Shown here in pieces: positions 57,963-64,000 of a stretch of 64,000 nt of DNA. Position numbers and translations under genes: made by a program. The stretch is from positions 5,828,001-5,892,000 of the forward strand of contig JANFAH010000002.1 in the NCBI GenBank assembly GCA_024663395.1. Direction: 5' to 3'. The stretch is from Pisolithus tinctorius. Its lineage: Eukaryota > Basidiomycota > Agaricomycetes > Boletales > Pisolithaceae. The notes under the pieces were generated by a model. The model saw only the letters and a list, made by a program, of their open reading frames with translations. It was not told the DNA's origin and ran no database searches. Numbering within the stretch: the stretch's first letter is position 1; each line of letters opens with the position of its first letter.

Positions 57963-59767
57963 ATGCCCACCTCTTCAAAATTTCTTGACCCGGCTGACGC
58001 GGTTGCTCATCTGCAGACGTACGCGTCCTCCGATGGCTTGTCCGTCGAGGAGCTGATGAACTCCCGTCTCCACGGCGGTCTTACTTACAATGATTTTCTG
58101 TTACTGCCTGGCAAGATCGACTTCCCTGCATCGGACGTGATAACTGAAACCAGGATCACTCGCAACGTCGTTCTCAAGACACCGTTCATGAGTAGCCCAA
58201 TGGATACCGTCACAGGGACCGAAATGGCGATTAGTCTCGCGCTCTTGGGGGGCATCGGTGTTATCCATCATAATCAATCCGCTGAAAACCAAGCGGCCAT
58301 GATCCGAGCGGTGAAGAGACATGAGAACGGTTTCATCACTGACCCAGTCGTCTTGTCCCCCACCCATACTGTTGCTGACGTCTTAGATATCAAGGCTCGG
58401 CTGGGGTTCTGTGGTATTCCCATCACTGGTGAGTATTCTATCTCCTCGACTACAGTTTATGATGAGTACTTGTAAACCTTCGTTCTGCCGAGTTAACGGA
58501 CCACGTCCGTGATCTGCGGAAACTTCGAAATCATGCATGGCTTTCTGACTCTTATCCAACTTTTTTTTTAAAAAATTACTTCATTTTTTGACACATTTCA
58601 TTTCTAGATTCCGGATCATTGGGGGGAAAGCTGCTCGGCATAGTCACTTCTCGTGATATTCAGTTCGAGTCTCCAGGCACTGTTTTGCACGAAATTATGA
58701 CCACCGATCTCGTAACGGCTCCGCAGGGCGTCACCCTGAACGAAGCGAACATCCTTCTCCGTAGTTGTAAAAAAGGAAAACTCCCGATTGTTGACGATCA
58801 AGGTCGCCTAACATCCCTCCTTGCCCGTTCTGACCTTCTGAAGAATCAAAACTACCCATTGTCGAGTAAAAATCCTGAAAGTAAGCAGCTGTACGCTGCT
58901 GCTGCTGTTGGTACTCGTCCCAATGATCGAGAACGGCTCCGTCTTCTGGTTGAGGCCGGCCTTGATATCGTTGTTCTTGACTCTTCGCAAGGTAACTCTA
59001 TCTACCAGCTGGAGATGATCCAGTGGGTCAAGCAAACATTTCCCAAACTTGAGGTCATTGCTGGAAATGTCGTCACCCGCGAACAAGCTGCCAACCTCAT
59101 CGCTGCTGGTGCAGATGGTCTCCGTGTCGGCATGGGAAGTGGATCTATATGTATCACGCAGGAGGTCATGGCAGTCGGGCGTCCACAGGCTACTGCCGTG
59201 TATGCGGTTGCCGAGTTCGCGAACAAGTTTGGCGTTCCGGTCATTGCTGACGGCGGTATTGGCAACGTGGGACATGTTGTCAAGGCACTCGCGCTGGGCG
59301 CGAGTGCTGTCATGATGGGCGGGTTGCTTGCGGGCACGGCGGAAGCCCCTGGCGAGTATTTTTACCACGATGGGAAGCGTGTTAAGGCGTACAGAGGTAT
59401 GGGTAGTTTGGAGGCTATGGAAGCTGGGAAGTTCGATCCGTCTACGCAGGCTAACGGTAGGCCTGGATCCTCGAAGAACGCGCCATACCCCAAGGGCACT
59501 CCACACGAGAATGCAGCGACGACTCGCTACTTTTCCGAGAGCTCGGCTGTCAAAGTCGCGCAGGGTGTCTCGGGCGATGTGCAAGACAAGGGCAGCGTTA
59601 AAGCGTTCGTGCCGTACTTGTACACGGGATTACAACATAGTCTTCAGGATATTGGCGTGAGGAGTGTGGAGAACCTCAGGAAGGGTGTCCGGGATGGCTT
59701 AGTCCGGTTTGAGCTTCGTACTGCCAGTGCTCAGGTTGAGGGTGGAGTGCACGGGCTGCATTCGTAA
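57963..59767 (+). CDS. IMP dehydrogenase
   Basis: Two exons, 57963-58428 and 58608-59767, join in phase to 541 aa. The enzyme oxidises IMP to XMP with NAD+, the committ step of guanine nucleotide synthesis, in the cytosol. The N-terminal barrel start [11 protein letters not shown] is followed by two CBS domains (about residues 115-240, split by the intron). The catalytic loop [18 protein letters not shown] carries the active Cys, and [26 protein letters not shown] is the IMP phosphate site. The flap has [11 protein letters not shown] followed by an insert of about 30 residues before RYFSES, as in other basidiomycete enzymes. The start is chosen at ATG 57963 since upstream in-frame codons are not conserved-looking. 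The intron is 179 nt with a poly-T stretch. Confidence 0.97.
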
Positions 59768-62599
59768 GTTTGTTCCCCGGTGTTTGGCCGCTTTTCGCCT
59801 AATTGCTTGTCACCTTAGATACACGAAACGACTTTTCACTGACATCGTTTAATGAATCTCGCATTAAATACCTGTACCAACATTTTAGTGGAGGGCATGT
59901 CGTACACTCACATTTGGATAGCTAGGTCGTTGCTGCGCATGGTTTGGGAATTCTTCGAATATTGAAGTGAATGTTGTCGCCCCCGGTTATTCCAGACCAC
60001 GTAAGTTAGCAATGCTGATGTTGTCAGATCTGCCCCGTCGTTCCTTGTAACCTTGTTTCCCTTGTGTAGACTTGACTAGCTCCGTGAGCTATTAATGTGC
60101 CAGAAACCGAGGGTTACCTTGTTAAATGTTGTAGTCATGGTACCTCTTTGTCCGCTTCTGTCGGTTGTGAGGTGTGGGTACAATTCATGAGCTTCGCCGA
60201 ATCCTTTCCGTCTCCCGCTCGCTCACAATGCGATTTAGCGGGTAGCTACGGGCTCGTAATTCCTTAGATGACAAGCCTTGTGCAATGCGCAGAGCCTCGC
60301 AACTCGCAACTCCCATATAATGCCGCAGCGAGGCGGACTACTTGGAGTTTAAACTCGAAGTTACTCGCCCGTTGCAGACTCTTCACCACAACTTTCCTGC
60401 AGATCTGTCCTCGCTTTTTTTGGCGCCTCCCAGACCACTGAGCGATCCCTCATACGTAGCTCAATCGAAGCCAAATGTTCTTGCCACAATCGAGTTTGAT
60501 CGCTGTGATCTGCGCATATCTGCTTTGCATATTCTCGCTCGGAGGTATGCGTGATCCTCTATTCTCTACAACTTGGGCACTGACACAGTGACCCCGTGGT
60601 TTGAAGTTTCTGCTATACCACAATTTGGCCGCCCTCGATTACACGTCCTAGAAGGGGTATTGGTCGACCCAACCCCATCTCCCACGCCCTGTCCACCTAC
60701 CGCTACCCACTCCTTGTCGGAAAGTTTCAAGGTCCCGTACCAAAACGGTTGAGTCTCCGCAAGTGTGAGTTGTCTTGTTTGCAAAGTGAATGGTTTCTTA
60801 TGGTACATAAATCACCGCAAATCGGCGAAGTCAGTTCATTCGTAATGTCGTCATGAGATGTGGGTGCGCTTGAATGTTCAAATGTTCATGCTCGGGCCTT
60901 GCAATGACACATTGTATATTTACCTAGGGTCTCGCCCGTGTAGCAGACTCTGCATGGCTCTACCACACGTCTCCTTTTGACATGTCGTGTGAATACCACA
61001 TTAGTTGTAAACTGGTATATCATGTTGCCTTTTACAGGTTCCAGTGTATCCTCTGATTGACGAGATCCGAGGGGGAATTGAAGGGATTGTACACCGCCAT
61101 CTATGTCGTCTATGTCAAGTCGTTATGGCACCTCATCACCTGGCGCTCCGGGATTGTTGGAAGAAATGGCAGCGTGGTCTCCTTACCGCGGCGAATTAAA
61201 TGAGGTTGATATTAGTTTCCAGTGGCTGCTGGCACATGGGAAGGGCTGTCAATGATTAAAGATTACCAAAATCTTACTCATCTAAGTTCGCACCGAACAC
61301 TACAACAGGGTTGTTACAATCGTACATAACGTCAGAAGAACAACGCTTCATCTACGATTTTTGGAAGTTGCTACGAAGCTTCAAACCTCCTACATCACGA
61401 TCGGTAGAGGTGTTTTTTTCTTGCAAGTGCAGGTACCAGGAGTACAGCTGCAGCTACGTAATTCAAAAGAACATCAGTCAGAAATCTTACACGTTGGGAA
61501 GAGCGAACAGCACCTACGAGGAGTCGCAAGACATGATAATATCAACTTTTGTGTCTGTTAAGGATCCAAACCACGAGTACCCACGATTGAGCCTTGCTCG
61601 AGTGCAGTAAGATTAGTAACACACGAGATGTTCAGGGAGTCGCAAGTATTAGAGCAAATTGCCAAGAACCCCGAGTACACTTGCGCTTCCCTGGCCGATG
61701 ACTCGTATGATTGGTTTTGATGGCGTGGTGTCGAAATGTACACCACATAGCCGATACTGTACACGGACCATCGATCAAGCTTCAAGTCCGAAGTAGGGAG
61801 TGGTACATACATGCAACAGGAAGGCACAAAAGTCGTGAAACGGTCGTAAATGGTCCACTCCCGCAGATATCAATGATGGTCATAATTACCTTCGGCAGAG
61901 GAGTCCGATACCCCTGAAAGTTGTCAGAACTGAGCACTGAAGTACTGAACGCCAAATGACGAACGGACTTTGGCCATTGAATATATGTACCAGAAAGAAA
62001 TTCAAATCTGCACGCAGTCAGCATCAAAAATGCATCTAGAGGGAAAGTTTATGCTTCCCACCTCAGTGGTCGGAAAACCCATATGTTCTCCCAGGCGGGT
62101 GTGCACAATAAAAAATGGCATCATTGTCGGTAGCCAAGATAATTCGAGGAAGTACGGCAACAAAGGCTGCCCACAGGACAGACATTTCCTCTATGTTTTT
62201 TGCAGAATTTGACCCTCTCCTCCAAATGCTGGTAGCACCGCGCCTGATATCCACGAGAATTTAGAATACCCAACTTTCGATTATCGACTCTGTTCCATGT
62301 CGAAGACAGGAATAATGGGATCTCAATGGTCCATGGAGTCCCGTGGGAAAATGCCCTCGTGGTCCATGGCCTAATGATTGTCTCCGAGACCGGCTTGTAT
62401 CCAAACGGGCCAGCGGGGTGGACCTGTCGGGCCAGGGTACGTACTTCGGCCATCCCCTCCACCTCACATTTCATTAGCTGAACTAAAATCCACTCGCTTG
62501 TAATGTGTATCATAGGAGCTCTTCGAAGAGTCGACTTCAGGTCTCCGAGTTTCAGAGTGGCGGCACTAATCGTACTACCCAGCAGGCTCCGAAACCCGC
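59768..62599. other. 2.8-kb intergenic region, no gene recognised
   Basis: CpG content is normal. Short ORFs (60342-60554, 61311-61610, minus 62513-62121) show no domain or splice pattern that I trust. It includes the 3' UTR of IMP dehydrogenase and the promoter of the last gene. Small RNA genes cannot be excluded by eye. Confidence 0.45.
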
Positions 62600-63971
62600 A
62601 TGTCAGTAAACCACGTCAATGCCACTGCATCCGGGTCATTGCCCCAGATCGCTCCTGCGACTCCCTCTCCCCATCTACAGCGTCAGGACGTTGCAAGAAC
62701 GATAGATAAGCTCGTACCTTCAGGAAATGACCAGCGACACAACAATGGCGATGACAGCCTTAGGCAAAGCCAAATGGAACAATCCCTTAAGCGATCCGTG
62801 ACGCTCGTCATTTGGTATAAGGTGAGGTGTAGCATTGCTTTATGGGATGAGGGACTAGAGGAATTGACAGCCCAACTGTGACCCTATACGCCTCAAGCAT
62901 GAGATACCTACCTTTCCTTTGTTTCAGATTTCCCATTTTCCCTCACTCGTTTCGGATCTTGAGTTGACACCAGCGTCTTGTCTTGACGCATATAATGTCA
63001 TTAGTGGGCACTGGGAGCAACACATGATCACCACAGTCCGTACCGTTGAGTCGGAACAGAGGCTATTGTACAAACTGAGAAAAAGCTTGGTTTCTGGCCT
63101 TGCGAATGACGAATGCAAAGGTCTTTCGGAGGAGTTTGCATTGCAACCCAGGCGAAATCAACATCAACTCGCTAGTCCCGCCCTTTCTTCTACGTCCCAC
63201 AAGCGAACACTTTCCGCTGATGCTGAAGTTCCAACTTCCAAACGTTTCTTCGTTCCCGAGAACTATTCTCCCCATTCCATGTACATGCCGCCGATAAGCT
63301 ATGTGGTCCCTCACACTGTACCCTACCCCACTCCGCTCGTCAGCACCCCAATAGCAGGTCCCTCCCAAATGCGACAGGGAGATGGAATCGAGGCAAACAC
63401 GCCAGCTGAATTTCATGGAACCGTGGGACTTCAGTCTCCTGTTATCCCTCAGACCCCATTATACAGCCCCAACGCGCCTGGCATTTCTGTTACTCCCGCC
63501 ACTCGAATTTCCCTATCTCACCAGCTGCACGAGCCAATAAAACGCTGGCCTAATGATTACACAGTTTCCGAAATCGCCGACGGCTTCCGGACAATGGATG
63601 CCATAACTACACAAACTCCTACCGTCACGCAGCGTGTGGCATTCGAGCGCGTCTTTGGATGTCGATATGTAAAGAGCACTGTGTGTCGGCATCGTGCCGT
63701 TTATCGGAAGGCAGATCCTTCTGTACGAGCAACATTCGAGCAAATGGGGAGTAATGAGCAGGCGGTTTGGGGTGAGTTTGTGAAAAAGGTTGAGGGAAAA
63801 CTGATGACCACGCCTAAATTAACTGGTGGCGGGGACGAGGAAGGAGCGTCTCATAAAGTGAGCGCTGCTCTGAATCCCGATATGAACCCCGATTTCGGTA
63901 CCCATGAAACCATGGACCAATCTCACACAAATTCACGGACAGGTAAATTTTTTCGCGCTTTAGGATGGTGA
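62600..63971 (+). CDS. Unrecognised protein, 421 aa, possibly continuing past the window
   Basis: Exon 1 is 62600-62821 and exon 2 is 62928-63971, joined in phase by a 106-nt intron (GTGAGG...TTTCAG). The N-terminus is Pro/Gln-rich. A helical part follows (SEQRLLYKLRKSLVSGL), then a long Pro/Ser/Tyr-rich disordered middle. The C-terminal folded part (about residues 310-390) is Arg-rich with VAFERVFGCRYVKSTVCRHRAVYRK. That region could be a nucleic acid or protein binding module, but I cannot name it. The apparent TGA stop (63969-63971) overlaps a donor-like GTGAG, so the gene may be spliced onward beyond 64000. Confidence 0.6.
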
Positions 63972-64000
63972 GATTGCCAGTTTTTCATTCTCGGTACTTT

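Noticed and set aside
1..64000. tRNA, rRNA or other structured RNA genes
   Set aside because: No cloverleaf with A and B boxes or known RNA core was recognised by eye. A dedicated scan could still find one, especially in 59.8-62.6 kb.

Overview
The window looks like a chromosome segment of a filamentous basidiomycete, most likely Agaricomycetes. Host genes carry many short introns (about 40-65 nt, GTRNGT donors, CTNAY-like branch sites). The mobile elements are Ty1/copia, chromodomain Ty3/gypsy and Tnp2-type DNA transposons of the kind common in mushroom-forming fungi. The species was not identified.

Layout. (1) 1-10.2 kb: two nested copia elements. Element B (1309-6770, two LTRs, 5-bp target duplication AGATG) sits inside the gag-pol frame of element A (1 to about 10193). 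(2) 10.8-19.1 kb: a host island with a ZNHIT2-like HIT zinc-finger gene (-), an inositol polyphosphate 5-phosphatase with WD40-like region (+), and a histidine acid phosphatase (+). All three models were resolved to phase-consistent exons. (3) 19.1 to about 54.5 kb: a repeat block strongly depleted in CpG. It holds a Tc1-like foldback element, two solo LTRs of one family, a degenerate minus-strand gene, an 8.2-kb Tnp2 transposon inserted in a 1.85-kb LTR-like unit, a gypsy element (37313-48710, TSD GTCAG) inserted in an older gypsy-like relic, two more nested copies of the 1.85-kb unit, and a 2.2-kb minisatellite. (4) About 53.6-64 kb: host genes again. They are a GTPase whose 5' exons lie outside and 3' exons inside the CpG-poor block, an unrecognised membrane protein, IMP dehydrogenase, and a 421-aa unrecognised protein running to the window end.

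Main observations. In both copia families the LTR carries a 49-50 nt intron between segments P and Q, followed a few bases later by an intron-less P-Q copy that matches the exact spliced junction. In the CpG-poor block, nonsense codons are mostly TGA where Arg (CGA) is expected, and the two gypsy LTRs show TG in one and CA in the other at many sites, as expected from decay of methylated CpG on opposite strands. The gypsy element also carries an antisense, spliced, cysteine-rich ORF between pol and its 3' LTR. A cluster of single-base insertions, most of them splitting a CpG, breaks the RNase H end of copia B.

Limits: all calls come from reading the sequence by eye. No alignment, HMM or expression data were available, and regions called empty may hold unrecognised non-coding genes.
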